Assembly (NCBI GenBank): GCA_001600875.1
Contig: BCLD01000009.1
Span: forward strand, 806,959-838,643
Source of the DNA: Solicoccozyma terricola
Taxonomy: Eukaryota > Basidiomycota > Tremellomycetes > Filobasidiales > Piskurozymaceae
Length of the DNA stretch: 31,685 nt
Direction: 5' to 3'
Below the pieces are notes generated by a model. It made no database searches, was not told where the DNA came from, and was given only the letters and a program-made list of their open reading frames with translations. The position numbers and the translations under genes are program-made. Below are positions 1 through 13,400 of this stretch, piece by piece. The stretch's first letter is position 1; every line of letters starts with the position of its first letter.

Positions 1-2118
1 TTGGGCGATATTATCAGAGTGAGTGAATTGGATTCTCGATTATTTTAATCCGAGTTTCACTCAACGCGCCCCGCCGCCCTCCCCCCCCCCCCTTCTCGCT
101 CAACTGGGCAAACTGGGTATAGTAAATGGGGACGTAGACCGGTAATACTCCTCGGGTTGGTAGGAGTCGCTATCTCCGGTTCAATGTTGTTAGTATCAAC
201 CGACGTCCACGGTTGGTTGATTCGTTTCGCTGACCGTCCGTCCGTGTGGTGTGGGTGGCGGAAACACATTAGTGGGTTTTCAACTACATTTTGGCAAATG
301 ATTATCACTCGTTGTCTTGCTGGTGCACTTAATGGGAATGTAGCTGTGGTTCGAGCTGCGATTGGGGATATCACGGATGAAACTAATTCGACTGATGGTG
401 GGTTTCAGAGAGGGCCGCGGGGGGGGGGGGGGGAGCGAAGAATCGTGTTGAATCGTCATCCTTTACCCAACACAGCGTTCGCAATGTACGGCTTGGTTTG
501 GGTTGTCGGATCGATATTTGGAAACTCGATCGGTGGATTTTTATCACATCCTGTGGAGAGAATACCTCACTTGTTTGGATCATTCAAGTTGTTGAAGGAT
601 TACCCATTCTTATTACCTTGTCTATGTACCACCTGCATCACACTCTGTGGATTGACGTTCGCTTGGGTGGCGTTACGAGAGGTAAGTCTCGCGGGGGTCT
701 CTCTCCTGTCACAATTCGTGCTGATCTCCCCGTCCTCTCGCCGTAAGAGCCATGAGATGATCCTTCATGAACGAACCAAGACGACGGTCAATGGAGCGAG
801 ACCTTCCTCTACTGGATACGCCCCCGTTTCCACTGGATCGGATTACGACAAGGTTCCCATGACGCCAACGATGGATAAAATGGATGACGACAACGACAAC
901 GACACTCTCGTTGGAGAGAACCCTGATTCTCCTCGCAATATGATGAGTAGGGAGACTCTTATCAAAGGCAATCGATCAGAGGCAACTGTGACAATCAAGG
1001 CATCGATGGGGGATATCGACGATGATATAGCGTTTGGGAGAAGGTGGGGGTTCTGGGAGATTATCGCGCTAAAACAGGTGCAGAACATGCTGGCTAGTTT
1101 GTTCCTGATATCGTGGGTGGCGAGCAGGTCGTGTCCCAACTCCTCTCCAACTTTTCGCGCTCACGCAACACAACCTATACCGGACAGCTTTACTGGTGGC
1201 GCCTGGGGAGCTGTCTCGCTGTTGTTCTTTTATACACCAACCGCTTCTGGGTGAGTCCTCGACGATAGTCATAATACGCGACGGAGATATTGAAAAACTC
1301 TCTCTGTTGAATAATCAGTGGTCTCGGCATGACTCCGTCCGCTATTGGGACCGCGCTGGCATGTCAAGGAGCATGGTCGATCGTCTGCCAGCTTGTCTTC
1401 CTCGGACGATTGCGTCGCCGATGGGGTGTGGCCAAGGCGTACAAGATTCTGAACTCGGGCTTCATCTTCCTCTTCCTTTCTTTACCCTTGCTGCGCGTAG
1501 TCGTCATCAACACCGAAGGCGTGCATGCAGGAGAAAACGGCGAGACTCGTGGAATCTGGACGTGGCTAAGCATCCTCAGTTGGCTTGCTATCAGCACCTT
1601 TGTAGGACTGAGTAACAGCTTCTCGATGGTCCTGGTCAACATGGCTGCTCCGGACAAGGGCGCTCTTGGAGTGTTGAATGGTTTGTCAACTTCCCTTCAG
1701 TGAGTGGCGGGCGAAGGGTTACTCGCGAGTAAAGATGATTCTAACCGACATCGTTCCAGATGTTTGGCGAGGGTCCTCGGTCCATCGATAGTCTCCGCAC
1801 TGTTCGCAGTGTCCATGGACAAGCACGTCTGGGGTGGAAACCTTTGGTCGGTATCACATCTCCAAAAGTCGTTTCAACTGCTGCGCTGACGCTTGCTATC
1901 CATCAATTTCCAGGTGGATTGTCATGTCAATCGTCTGCTCAGTATCCGCCGTCGTAGGTCTCCTGGTCAAGGAAAAGGTGCCGACGTACACCCAGATGGC
2001 AGCAAGTGGCCTTGACGAAGTTGAAGAGGCGGAGTGTTACGAATTTCAGCCAACACGTCGTAATAATAAGTGCGAGCATTCGAGTGATGAAGAGAGTGAG
2101 GTGGAAGAGTGGAGATGA
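1..2118 (+). CDS. Major facilitator superfamily transporter, 5' end missing
   Basis: Membrane transporter of the major facilitator superfamily, resembling the ZIFL/YCR023C group of fungal drug or metal-type facilitators; the substrate cannot be told. My exons are 1-18, 123-188, 273-397, 476-681, 748-1112, 1188-1250, 1319-1699, 1760-1846 and 1914-2118, giving 504 residues in the window. The first two exons join to form LSDKWGRRPV, the loop 2-3 signature (motif A), so helices 1-2 and the start codon lie left of the window. The helix 4 region FSTTFWQMIITRCLAGALNG follows. A long hydrophilic loop rich in Asp/Asn (encoded at about 750-1030) is the usual central cytoplasmic loop, and six more hydrophobic segments come after it. 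The tail is acidic (DEESEVEEWR). The acceptor before 748 (CGTAAG) and the donor after 1846 (GTCGGT) are the weakest splice choices. It converges on the DUF1308 gene. Confidence 0.9.
81..92 (+). repeat. C12 homopolymer in transporter intron 1
   Basis: Twelve C in a row, about 30 nt before the intron's 3' splice site, on the transcribed strand of the transporter gene. It probably serves as a polypyrimidine tract. Homopolymers this long are also sites of length error. Confidence 0.8.
419..433 (+). repeat. G15 homopolymer in transporter intron 3
   Basis: Fifteen G in a row inside the intron at 398-475. Unlike most other long tracts here it is G, not C, on the transcript, so it cannot be a polypyrimidine tract. 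Confidence 0.8.
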
Positions 2119-2340
2119 ACTGCATCGTTAGAGGATGGACATGGACAAGGAATACGATCTGCATTGCATGACAAAACTGTCTTTCTTATGGAACAGCTAC
2201 GAAAGAGATGAGGGTGGGGGGATTGGGAAGGACGTTGTAGAGGTTGTCTAATTTTTTGTCTCCGTTTAGATCACACTGTAGCGATTATTGCTGATATTAT
2301 TTTTCCAAGTCGTGGTCGTCAAGTGTCATGCTACATGCCG
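2119..2340. other. Convergent intergenic spacer
   Basis: 222 bp between the stop codons of the transporter (+) and the DUF1308 gene (-). It must hold both 3' untranslated regions and terminators. No other feature seen. Confidence 0.6.
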
Positions 2341-4238
2341 TTAGCCGGTCCTCATTGTCTCTGCCAAACTCCTCGGCTCAACTACCCAAACGGCAGCCGC
2401 CGTTGTATACCTTGCCGAGGCGTTGTCCGCTCTCCCTGCCTCCTCGTCCGTCAGATCATTCCTCTTCTGCTCGCTAAGCGTCTTCGGCTCAACGACCCAT
2501 ATCTGGGCACGATCGTTTGGCGCATCATCTAAACCCTCAAGACGACCAATAGCTCTCACAGCTTGCTTGACGCTCATTCGGTTGGCAGTCATAGTCGTCA
2601 TACCCCGTCGTGCACCCTCAAGAAGGGAACGAGACGTGTGCGCAGTGGGTATGTGAATCTTTGGAGCTTCCGCATGTTTGTGCCGTGAGGGAGTGCGACG
2701 CGGCTGATCTTTGTCGGAGACATTGGGAAGACTGTGAAGTGGAATTGATTGGGTCTTGTCTGAGCCGAGGTGGACGAGGAGGTCGCAGGTGTCTTGAAGA
2801 GCTCGGCAGAAAGTTGTTCGATCCGAGGGTACAACCTCCGGTGGGGTCGGATCTTCCTCAAACACCTTGACTTGCAGGTGGGAAAGGACGCCGGGATCGA
2901 CTGAATGCCGAGACCCTTCCCAGAAGCCATTATCTCCCGCTTCAAACATCCGCTGACATCGTTTCTTCTCTTCGGGACCGCCAATCTTGTCGACAATGAT
3001 TCGGCATCGTTCTCTAGCCTCTGCAGTCGTCCAGAATTCGACCTTTGGCTCCTCGAATCCCCCCTTCTCGAGTCGCATAGCACTTCCCAATCGTTCTTTG
3101 AGGTCGTCAACCAATGCTGCCCTCATTTCTTCCTTTACCTGACCCGCCAGAGCTCGAAAGTGCTCCTCAGCTCCAAGATCCTCTTCTCCCTCCTTCATTG
3201 GTCTTTTCCAAGCCCTCGGCAGAGGCTTAAATCGCTCGTCCGCGGCTTCATTTGACACCGGTAGGATAGCATGCGATATGTCTGAGACAAGAGCGATGAG
3301 GAGACTGAGATCAAGATTGATTTTGGTCGTCGGAAGTAATGGAATTGGAGAGTACGAGTTCCCGCTCGGAATTATCACCAGCTTCTGCGTGGATTCCCCA
3401 AACTCGAGCTCAATGCCCATCTTCCGGAGGCACGAAAAGGTCTCTTGTATTCGGGCGTCGCCCTCTTCATCCTGCTTCATCCGCGTGAATCGATACGTTA
3501 TATTGGGAGGTTCTCCTGTTCGTAAATGTTGTTCGTCGGCTGCTTGGGTAAGTTGGTAACATTGTCGAGTGACAGAATTGACGGGTGAGAAAGGTAGAGT
3601 GGCGTGGTCCGCGAGAGGATGCGATGAGGATGATGAATCAGAGTCGTAATCTGAATTAACATAGCTGTCTTGTTCTCGGAACTCGAGTAGGAGACGTGAT
3701 GCCTTTATCCTGTGTGAGTGGCAAGCTTCTTTCAGATCTCTCCGAGGGCTTGGTCGGTAGTTGAGCCACAGAGACCTACGTGTTGACCTTTGTCCATCGT
3801 CGACCACCTTCAGACACGACATCAATCTTCAGACCATCTCTTACCGACACCTTGTTCGACACGGGGCGACCAAGAGCAACTAGTGGTGGTCGGGCAGCTA
3901 GAACTTCTTTCCAAACAGCGAGAAGAAACGGAGCATTCGAGCTAGGAATCCCGGTTGGTGTTCGTTCTGAAGCAACGAGCTGTATTTAAGTACATTTAGA
4001 GTGCCTTCATAGTTCACCCTCTAGCTGTTCACGCATTCCTTACCTGATCCACCCATCTCAACTCATTCTCCACCGTTGCTCTAAATTTTTTAAACCCTGG
4101 CAAGTCCTGCTCGCCATATTCCTCATTCACGTCGATGATTGGCGGTCTATACAGCTGCGATTCAGGATGGAATGAGTTGACAGATGCACATAATGAGCGC
4201 AAATCCAAGTGCAGATCGGTCAGTGAGGTCGATGCCAT
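2341..4238 (-). CDS. DUF1308 (C7orf25/UPF0415-like) protein
   Basis: Conserved eukaryotic protein of unknown function, related to human C7orf25 (UPF0415, DUF1308). Exons on the minus strand are 4238-4044, 3979-3780 and 3709-2341, giving 587 residues. Both introns (64 and 70 nt) have clean GT...AG ends, and splicing rebuilds the conserved stretch GGRRWTKVNTIKASRLLLEF across intron 2. The middle of the protein has TTKINLDLSLLIALVSDISH, and the C-terminal third has TANRMSVKQAVRAIGRLEG, both recognised as family-type blocks. A Ser/Asp-rich insert (DYDSDSSSSS) sits just after intron 2. Some classifications place DUF1308 near the PIN nuclease fold; I cannot confirm that here. The start at 4238 is the first ATG of the frame, but position -3 is T, so its context is weak. 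The C-terminus carries a WVVEP motif twice. It lies 193 bp downstream of TRA1 on the same strand. Confidence 0.85.
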
Positions 4239-4431
4239 CTATGAGGGTGGAGGAAGATCGGGAATGCGACCAGGAAAGTAGACAGACCTCGTAGGAAGAG
4301 TTCGAACAGGTCACGTGCGGAAGTTGAAATTGAATCAACTTGGGTGCCATCATCTAGCTAGTACAAATGTTAGGCCCCGAAAGAACAAATACAAGACACG
4401 GGAAACATCCGATACCACTTCGAGTCGACGA
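4239..4431. other. Short tandem spacer between TRA1 and the DUF1308 gene
   Basis: 193 bp that must contain the TRA1 3' untranslated region and the DUF1308 promoter, both read leftwards. No obvious element seen. Confidence 0.5.
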
Positions 4432-7400
4432 TCAGTAGTACGGCATGAACTGCTCGGTGGTTTGAGCGAGTTGATGAGTATTGGTTGCCTTTGCAATCAG
4501 GTTGATAATTGGAGCAACAATGGGTGTCAGGTCGGCCTGTGAGATTTAGGGAACCGGTAAGCGTCACGTTCCTAAGCAGGGGAGTGAACCTTTTCCACTG
4601 ACCTTGTCGTTTCCATCCCCAACGTAGGCAAGTTCGTTCGTTCGCCTTATCCACGCGTCGACATTGTTCATGATGTGCGTGGGAGCGTCTGCGGCTGGTT
4701 TGTTGTACATATGGAACCAGACGAGGACCTGGAGGTAACGAACAGGTATCAGCATTATGAATTGGTGACGGAGAAATAGAACCAATAAGAACATACCTCA
4801 TCACGCAAGAACAAGCTCAAACAGCTTTCTAAATCGAATTCTGGTAGAGTCAAACTTCGTGCTATTGCCATGACCGCCGAAGTGAGTAGACCCTCGACAC
4901 CAGTCGGCGTAATAAAGTGCTGCATGTTGGGCGTGAGCCTGAAGGGGACAGGTTCCTGAGACTTGTGCAGGGGCTGAGCCGGGTCGAATGCTATCAACAA
5001 CCACCCAAACCGTCAGCTTTCAGCTCATCGTCTTTATCAATCCCATTTAGTACTCACCTGGCATCACCTCGCTCATATACATCATTCCTGTCCTCAGACT
5101 GAAGTGGAACCTGCTAGGTGTCCTATTGCTGCAGCAGGCGACGTGCGACAAGAACATCGCCGAAGCGGTCTGCAGGGCAAACTGCTTGCGCATGAGCCAC
5201 AGCGAGGAGGGTGTGGACATGGTGCGGATCATGTACTGGAGAACACGGGAAGAGATCCTGTCAGTCATCGCGGATTTGATCCATCATTCGATTTTACTCA
5301 CATTCGTCAAGACGTCTTCTGGCACATATTTCGTGGCGATCTCTTCGACAACTTCCATCCGAGCCACCTTGAACTCAACAGTCTCGGCATCACGGCGGTA
5401 GTCCTAAGGGAATGTCACAGTAAGTTTGGGAAGAAATCTCTCGTCAACGCCGCGTTGCCTGCTTACCTCTGTTCGGGGACCACTTGGTGTGTACAGTTGC
5501 CTGAACTTGTCAATGAATGCCAACATCGGTTTATCCCTCAACATCTTCCTCTCTTTGCAATGTTGGTCGAAAACATCTTGCAAGGTCAAGTAGGTGTTGT
5601 CGAATGCAACTAAACGCAACGAGGGTGTCAGGGGAATGGCTGCTGGTAGGTGGATACTCAAATTTCGCTTGCGGCTTTCCTTCCGTTTCTGCAAGACGCT
5701 GTGAAAGGTTCTGTTTGAGCAAGAAAGTGGTGGCATAGAAGATGCAAGACACTCACGTGTTCATGATGCGGAAAAGCTGGGTCAGGCGTTCTTCACGTCG
5801 ACAATGTCTGCCTGAAGGCGACTGAACGGCAAAGGTATGAGTGGACCCGTTGCTGCCGATTATCGTGATGCGTCTGAAACAGAAGCCGTAACCGCGTGCA
5901 AGCTCGAGCTCCGGAGAGAATCGGCCAACCTTGGCAAAGTCGGCGTTGCTGTCCACGTGCTCGATATATTGACCAGGAACCTCTACGTCGTCAAACTTGT
6001 TGTGATGGAAGTCAGACAACAAGCATTGTCCGAGATCGAGGGGTTCTCGCCTTGGGCGGGCGTCTAATGCTCGCTCGTAGCGGTCGTGCCACTGAGACAT
6101 CCGCCGGATGTACTCTCTCAGTTTGAGGTCCTTCTGGAGAAACTGTTGCTGAGCAGGCTCTTTGATCTCTGGGCTCAAGTTGTGAATGAACATCTTGATC
6201 TTGTCCCGTGTCTGTTGCGGAACTTCCTCGTCGTCGCTGGGAATTCGGATCTTAGAGGCCCATTGCTGTTGGGGATGCCATAGGTTAGTAAAGAAGCATC
6301 GGACAATGATCAGTGTGGCTCACCCCCAAAGCGTCGCTCAACAAAGCAAAGAAGAACCGGTAAACATCTTCCTCCTTCGGTGGAAGTGCTCGGACATTGA
6401 TGTGATCCACCATCTTCTCCATTGAAAGAGCCAGAAGAGGGAATGCAGTCTTGAGTATGCTAAGGATCTCATCCAAAAGCTCTTGAGGCATCCTTGGCGC
6501 CTGTGGCATCGGCATTGGCGGTTGTGCAGCCTGCTGTTGACGAGCTTGTTGGTCTTGGCCCTGACTCGTATTTGCCGACGCGGGTTGCTGGTTCATCTGT
6601 CCATCACCATTCGCCGCTTGCAAGGCAGCTGCAGGTGCCTCTGGCTGCGACGCAGCAACGGCTGAGGGAGGTACGGGGGACGGCTCCACACCGGATTGCT
6701 GAGGTGTCGAGGACTCGGCTGGCTTTATCTCATCTGCCTGAGTACCTTCCGCCTTCGGAGTTTCTTCCGCAGTAACCGCGGCGGATTGTGGCTGTCTGCT
6801 TCCCGATGGCGAATCCTCAACCTCCACTTTGACAGCAATCTCCGGCTTGGCTGATGCAGGGGAGCCAGTAGCGTCTGCCATCTGAACATCGCCGCCGTCT
6901 GCAACAACTGCAACAGCAGCAGCAGCAGCGGCAACGGCAGGAGCTGGATTTGCTGCTGCCCGACCTGCCTGCACAGCTGCGTGCCGCCTGGCTTCCATCA
7001 TACGACGTTGGTTCATCTGCGCCAGATGCTGTCGGTGCAACATGGAGAAATCCTCCTTCGTAGTGCGGAGATGGTAAAACAAGGCCTGTGAAGAGAACAG
7101 ATCGTCGAGTCAGAATCTGTCACCGACTTCAGAGCCAACGCACTCACCTGAGGATATATCTTTGCGATCTTCATGAGTACGCTTCTCGCATGCCTTGCTT
7201 CTCGGTGCGACAACGAAAGCAGCAATTGGGGAATCGATGTAATCCAATACCAGATCGCCATATCACCCTGATACGCCTCGAAAGACCTCGAGATGGCTCC
7301 TGATGCGTCATCAAGAGCCAGTAACCACATGACACGAAGAATGAGTTTGCGAGCCTTGGCGTTTTTATACAGACCCGCAGCTTGCAGGTAGCATGAGACG

Positions 7401-10400
7401 GCATTCGCTGCAAATGCGATGCGCTCCGACGCCCATTTGTGATTCCATTGAGCATCCGACATTCGTTCTTCGCCTGGCGCAGGTGCGGGTTGTGGAGGAG
7501 GATGCGCTGGTCGATCCCTGAATAATCGGTCGTTGAAGCGACCCCATTCTGCCCAGGCTTTCGGTAAATTCAGATCCATCTGGACGGCTTGAGCAAAGGC
7601 AAGGTTCGCGTCTTCGGTCTGACCCAACTTGGCGATGAACATGCCCTTGAGGGTGAGGAACTCTGCCTTCTGCGCTGGGGCGAAGTACATCAGGTTGGTT
7701 GTGCTGATGCTCTCTAGACCTTCGGCAAACTTGTCCGGTTTCTGGTAGTGACACATTGCTTGTTCTCGCAATTTGAGGAAGGCCTCGGATATTTCAATGT
7801 TTGGAAGAGCGTAGATCTTGCCAAGAGCGCTCGTGCAAACGTCAGAAAGCTGATGCTTGCGAGCGACGTGACCGAACCTGTTTATGGTCCAGGCAGTTTC
7901 ATGGTAGCCTCGGTAGCCGTACGTCGCAGTCTCATTTGGCGGTATGAGCGGCACGTATACCTTGGTGACGGCGGAGAAGACGTGTTGTCTCCAGGCCAGG
8001 AGATCGCTCCAAACGGAGATGTCGTCCCAGAAATTGGGGAGACGATCTCGCCAAGTTTGGAAGATTGGCTTGAGATCTTGCGTAACCCGGGCCTCCAGGT
8101 TCTGGGCGTTTGTCAAGGTCAAACTCTCAAACACACTGGCGGCTTCTTGCAGCTCAACATATTGCTGAAAGAGTTGCAAGAGGGGTATATGCGCTGAAGA
8201 CAGTTGCTTCGGAAAAGAAACCCACTTGCGGATGGCGAGCTGAATGGCCTCGTCAAGGACCCGTAAAAAGTCGGCCGGCTTTTCTTGCCCGGTGTGAGCC
8301 TTGATTAGCGCAGTGTATGCCTCGAAAACTTTGCGACGGGGGGTGGCCACATCGGAGACAGCGCTCAGGGTCCTCTCGATCATTTCTCGATCGGCTGATC
8401 CCCAATCGGACAATCGCCACGCGCATTCCAGCAACAAGTCGTGATTGCCCTCGTGTCGAGCAAGATCGGTCAAGATATCCCACTGCTGCAACTTTTGAGC
8501 CGCAAGGATCCAGTGATCTTGCCACAAGCTATACTCATTCTCGGTGAACGGAATCGTCCCCTGCCTGGCCCTTGACTGCGCTACTTCATACAGCTCTTGG
8601 GCCCTTGGCCAGAGGCCATTCTGCTCCAAAGCTAGAGCGGCATTGGTTTCATCGTGCAGGCAGCGTCGGCGCCAAAGACCGTAGAACAGATCATCCTCCG
8701 AGAGCTCCGCATACAACTCCGTAAGAGCATCGGCACAGGTGTCTCGAAGCTGATCGTCTGCGCCGAAATGGTCGAGCGAGTTTGCCAAGATCTCCATTGC
8801 AATGTGCCAGGCGTTGTAAGTTTTCCCCAGGTACTTGACTACGAATGCTGGCAGCTGAAGCGATCTCCCGCAAGCAAGTGCACCAGATAGCAGTGTTTGC
8901 ACTACGTTGGGCCTTCGCGGCACCTGACTGATGTGATGCTCCCGAGCAAGTAAGATTGTGAGCCATCGGGAGACTTCCAGTTGCTGGGGTCGATTGAGGC
9001 TATTCCAGCTTGCGGCGAATACCGAAGTCCAAATCTGGTGGGTTGACTCGTCGTCTAGGGGAATGAGGCGCCGTAGAGGACTGATGAGATGGCGCGCTTT
9101 GACAGGTCGGGCAAAATCCTTCTCAACTTCTACGTCTTCCATGTCATCGTCCTGATTTGCGTCTTGATATTCAAGGGAGCCAAGAAGCAGGTCCGTTGCC
9201 AAAGTCATCCAGTAGCTTGTTGCAAGGAAATCCCAAGTTTGAGTCGACAAGATGTACTGCAGGCGTCCAAAAGTGTCCCGGGGCAAGCAATCGTCGAGCA
9301 TAGCAACGAACCGTTGACGGAGAGCTGGGTCTTTATTGCGAGTGCCAAGCAGGAAAGCATTCTCCAACCGCGTGGTCAGGTCTGACTTTTGCAATGACGG
9401 CTCGTTGTAGATCCCCAAAATCAGCTCAAGAAAATCGCGCAGGAGGATGTCGTCGCCTCGATGCTCGTAAGCCATCATCTTGTTGAGGAGACCAGCCTTC
9501 TCCTTGAGTGACGGCACAGCATCCTTTTGCACTAGCACCCACTCCTTCAGCATATCGAGGATGTAGCGTGACATGGGCGGACTGGGGCAGTGTTCGATAA
9601 GATGTACGATAGCGCTGAGGAAGAGTCGTCGCTGGTCGCCAAGCTCGACGACACGAGAGCGACAGAGCTGAAGTATTGAGATGATGGCTCGATGAGCCGC
9701 GTCCGCCTGCGCCATTGGTATCTGCATACTGGTGAGCTCCTTCGTGAGTCTGTTGAGCAGCTTCACCACCGTGGCAGCACATCCCTCCATCTTCTCCGGC
9801 CGGGCCTTGACGTAGCACTGAATGACGAATAGAGCTCCTTGCATCTTGGCGGTTGGTGTCTTCAGCGAGTCCAGGACACCGTCGGCCCACTGAGTAAGGC
9901 CAAGTTGATCTGGGGTGATCTCGCGTTCGTCAGTCGGACCTGGAATGCATTCAAACATCCTTTCCAAGATCGGTCGTAAAGTGTTCGCCAGCTGTGCGTG
10001 CTCGCTGAGCACAGCATGCTCCAGCAGTTTCTGAAGGGTAGCCAGGTGGAAGTCGACCCATTGGCGGTCCTTGTTGGCCGCGACAATGGATACGACCTCA
10101 GCAGAATTACACACAACGACAAGGTTGTTGTCTTGCACCTCCTGCGTGGACATGCCAGTGTAAGTTAAAGGGATATATGTCGCGCTGCGGAATTGCTGAG
10201 ACTCACTCCACCCATCGTTCTCTGGAAGAACGACAACTTTGCAGTTACGCCTGGTAAACCTTCCGGGCCGAGGATTTCTCGAAGCAGGTTGAGAGCCCTC
10301 GAGGTAAGTCCCCCGCGGGCAAGGCTCTCAGCGGAAGTTGACACGAGGCGGACAAGATAGCTCGTGATCAGCTCCCGGACATGGACAGGCAGCTGCCAAC

Positions 10401-13400
10401 CTCCGGAGCTACTCGTGGACGCGACTGTTCCGGCTCGATCCAGTCTTTGCTTCTTGGCGCTAGGCGGATCGGAAGAAGCAGCGCGCTTGCCAATATCCTC
10501 TACCGGCTTGTCCGCCTCCTTGATGGATAGGCTACCGGTCATCCGACGTCGTTCCCATCGAAATATCAGCTCGACAATGTCGATTGTCAGCTTTTTCATG
10601 TCTGCCGTAGCACCAGGCACGAATCCGAGTTTGGTCAACGAATTGGCCATCAGCCCGACGAACAGGTCACGGCTATCGTAGAAGAGGTCACCGTGACTGA
10701 CGATCAGCTCGCAGATGGTGACCAATTGTGGAGTCGTGTGGCCGTCCTCGACGAGCACTCGCTTGACCGCCGTTGCCCAGAAAGGCAAGCCAACGGCTGG
10801 TGGCGGGTCTCTGATTAGCAAGCAGTCTGCGAGTACGTCAATGGCTTTCCTGTAGATGGCTCTTGCCTCCGACTCTTTCGTTTTGAGTAGACCAGTCCAC
10901 GTATTGCGAATGAAATTTTGAGGGGACTCGAAAGCAGTGAAGAATCTGGCGCCGAGGAGATAACCCATGTGACGTGCGGTCGCGTCCCGCGTCTTCATGC
11001 AGTCCCAAGCCACCTTGACAATTTCCTTGCGTTGATCCGTGAGCACATTGGGACAGTACTGAACGAGGATGTTGGACATCTGGAGCAATTCAATGACGAG
11101 ATTGTCATCGATCTCATTCCGTTGCATCTGCGCAATGTATGCCGCCCACACGTCTTTGGCTAGCCTTGCAGCAATATCGCCAGTGATGAGCGGGTCCATC
11201 GCGTCGTCGCTTGCCTTTCGAGTGAAGTGTACGTAGAGAAGGGGATTGACGATCAGCCGGAAGGCATGAGTCTTGAAAGCACTGCTAACTCCAGAGTTGG
11301 TGTATATGGAGAGGAAATTCTCAAGGATCTCCCTCTTGTATTGCAGATCGTCCGGAGTCGCAATCTGGCCGTACAGGAAATACGGCACGTCCGCGCAGTC
11401 GAAGGCCGTTTTGATCTCGAGTGCCTCTACCACATGGAAGAGCAACTCGACGTGCTTATGAGTGCTGAGATATCCGGTGAAGAGCTCGAGAAGCAACGCA
11501 GGTTCGCGGCTGAAGACGTGGTCGAAAGGCTGATTCTTGGCGTGGCGAGACTTCTCTACGATCGACCTCCATACAGCGACAAGAGCTGACAACACGCTGA
11601 GGTGTTCGTCAAACCAGTCGTCGGATGTTTTCGCCAGCTCCATGATCAACTGGACACCTGGAAGGACAAGCTCCGACACGTCGGGTTGGCGGAAACAGAT
11701 CTCACACAGCTTATCGATTTGATCGGAAAGTTCCTTTGCGAAAGCGGGGGCCTTGCCAGAGGCAAGAACGTTTCGGAATGTCCTGACCGATCGAGTGTCA
11801 CGAATCTTCTCAAAGAGGAAAGCCGCGGCATCGGCCGGGTAGCGGTCGAAGTACAGAGCAAGATTCTCCGTAAATGGGCCCGGCTTGCTCTGGTGAAGCC
11901 GCTCCTCAGTGTCAACGACCAAATTCGTCAAGTCCTTTAAGAAGGTGTTCGCAGTGGAAGGAAGGAGGCGGAATACGTTGACGAGCCTGACCATCCGAGC
12001 GATATCCTGGTTGTCCTCGTATGGCCGATCGGCAGCTCTGATTAGCATGGCCGGGTCCGCAAGACTCTTGAAGTGGTCGAGAAGCTTGACTCCAATTTCC
12101 ACCTTGAAGTAATTCGTCAAGAGTTCAAGGAAACGGGACAACCCCTCCAAGCCAGACACCGAAAGTCGTCTCGCGTCGGCCAAATTGACCAGGATAGGAC
12201 GAAGTCCGGTCTGGAGAATGTCCTTGGGCAATTTGGCTTGAGTAGCGAGTACACTCTTGAGGCCGTCATGAGCCACCTGAACGATCTGTGACGACGGTGA
12301 GTACATATGTTTGAAGTACACGGCAATCACTCTGTGATTAAGGGAGTGCAAACGAGTCAGCGACTATGATGATCAATGAAGTATTATCATGCGATATCTA
12401 CCTTGTCCTAGATGCGTGCTGCTTGGAGAACAAGTCAGGGAAGCTCATGGCCGCACATAAAAGTTTTAGACATGCAACTCGAAGATTCCTTAGTGACAGC
12501 TCGGCAGCATGGTGGACGACCCGTCCAATCAGACTCGTATCGTCTGCATCGGCCAGCGCGATGGTCTCGTGTACCAATCGCATCAACTCATCGTTGACGT
12601 CTGGTAGTGGGGGTCGCAGGTTGAGAAGATAGGTAATGGCATCGATGTTCCCGATCTGCATGCCGAATGGCAATGCTCGCAGGGGTTTGTTGAAGATGGG
12701 TCCTGAGTTTGGATCCAGTAAGCGCTCCTTGGCCGCCTTGACGATAAGTTCGTGCACGGAGACGCCCTTGATATCGGCTAGCAACTCGATGGAAGCCTGA
12801 GTTGCATCTCGGACGATGGATCTCTGGCTCGGAAGCTCAAGTACCAACATGTCGATGAGCTTGTCCAACCGGGGGACACCGGCCTCGTTCTGGTTGCACT
12901 TGGTAATGATACTCTTCAGCAAGTCAACGACATCCGATAGAGACCGCGGAGGGTCCTTTGGTGCATCCCGCAGAGCGAAGAAAATGGCGCGAACAAACTC
13001 GAGTTGCCTATCGATGGTCCACTTTGCCTCGAGGGTCTCTCTTGACGTGAGGATCTGAAGACCGGTACAGCCAGCGAGCTTTCGTCTCCAATCTTCCTCG
13101 TAGCAAAGGGCAAAGAAACTGGAGAAGAATGCTTGAAGGATATTGTTCCCGTTCTGGGAGATCCTCTGTGGAGGTTCGTCCTGCAACGATGCCTGGCGCA
13201 TTTCCAAAAAATCATCGATGATGGTCTCGACGAGCTCCTTGAATGCGGGGCGATCCACGTCTGAGCTGTCCGCGACGCTGATCGAGACGGCCGTGATGAA
13301 TGCCGTTGTCATTGTGCTCAGCTTCTTGTCAAGAATACTTTGCTTCGGCGTCTGATCCTGCAGTTCCAGCTCGAGAATCCTCTTCGCGTATCGACGCAGG

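Noticed and set aside
2598..3110. 170-codon minus-strand frame overlapping the DUF1308 gene
   Set aside because: It is a shadow of the conserved DUF1308 exon in another frame; its sequence has no family character.
9426..9890. 154-codon frame within TRA1 exon 12
   Set aside because: It is a shifted-frame shadow of the continuous 998-codon TRA1 exon.
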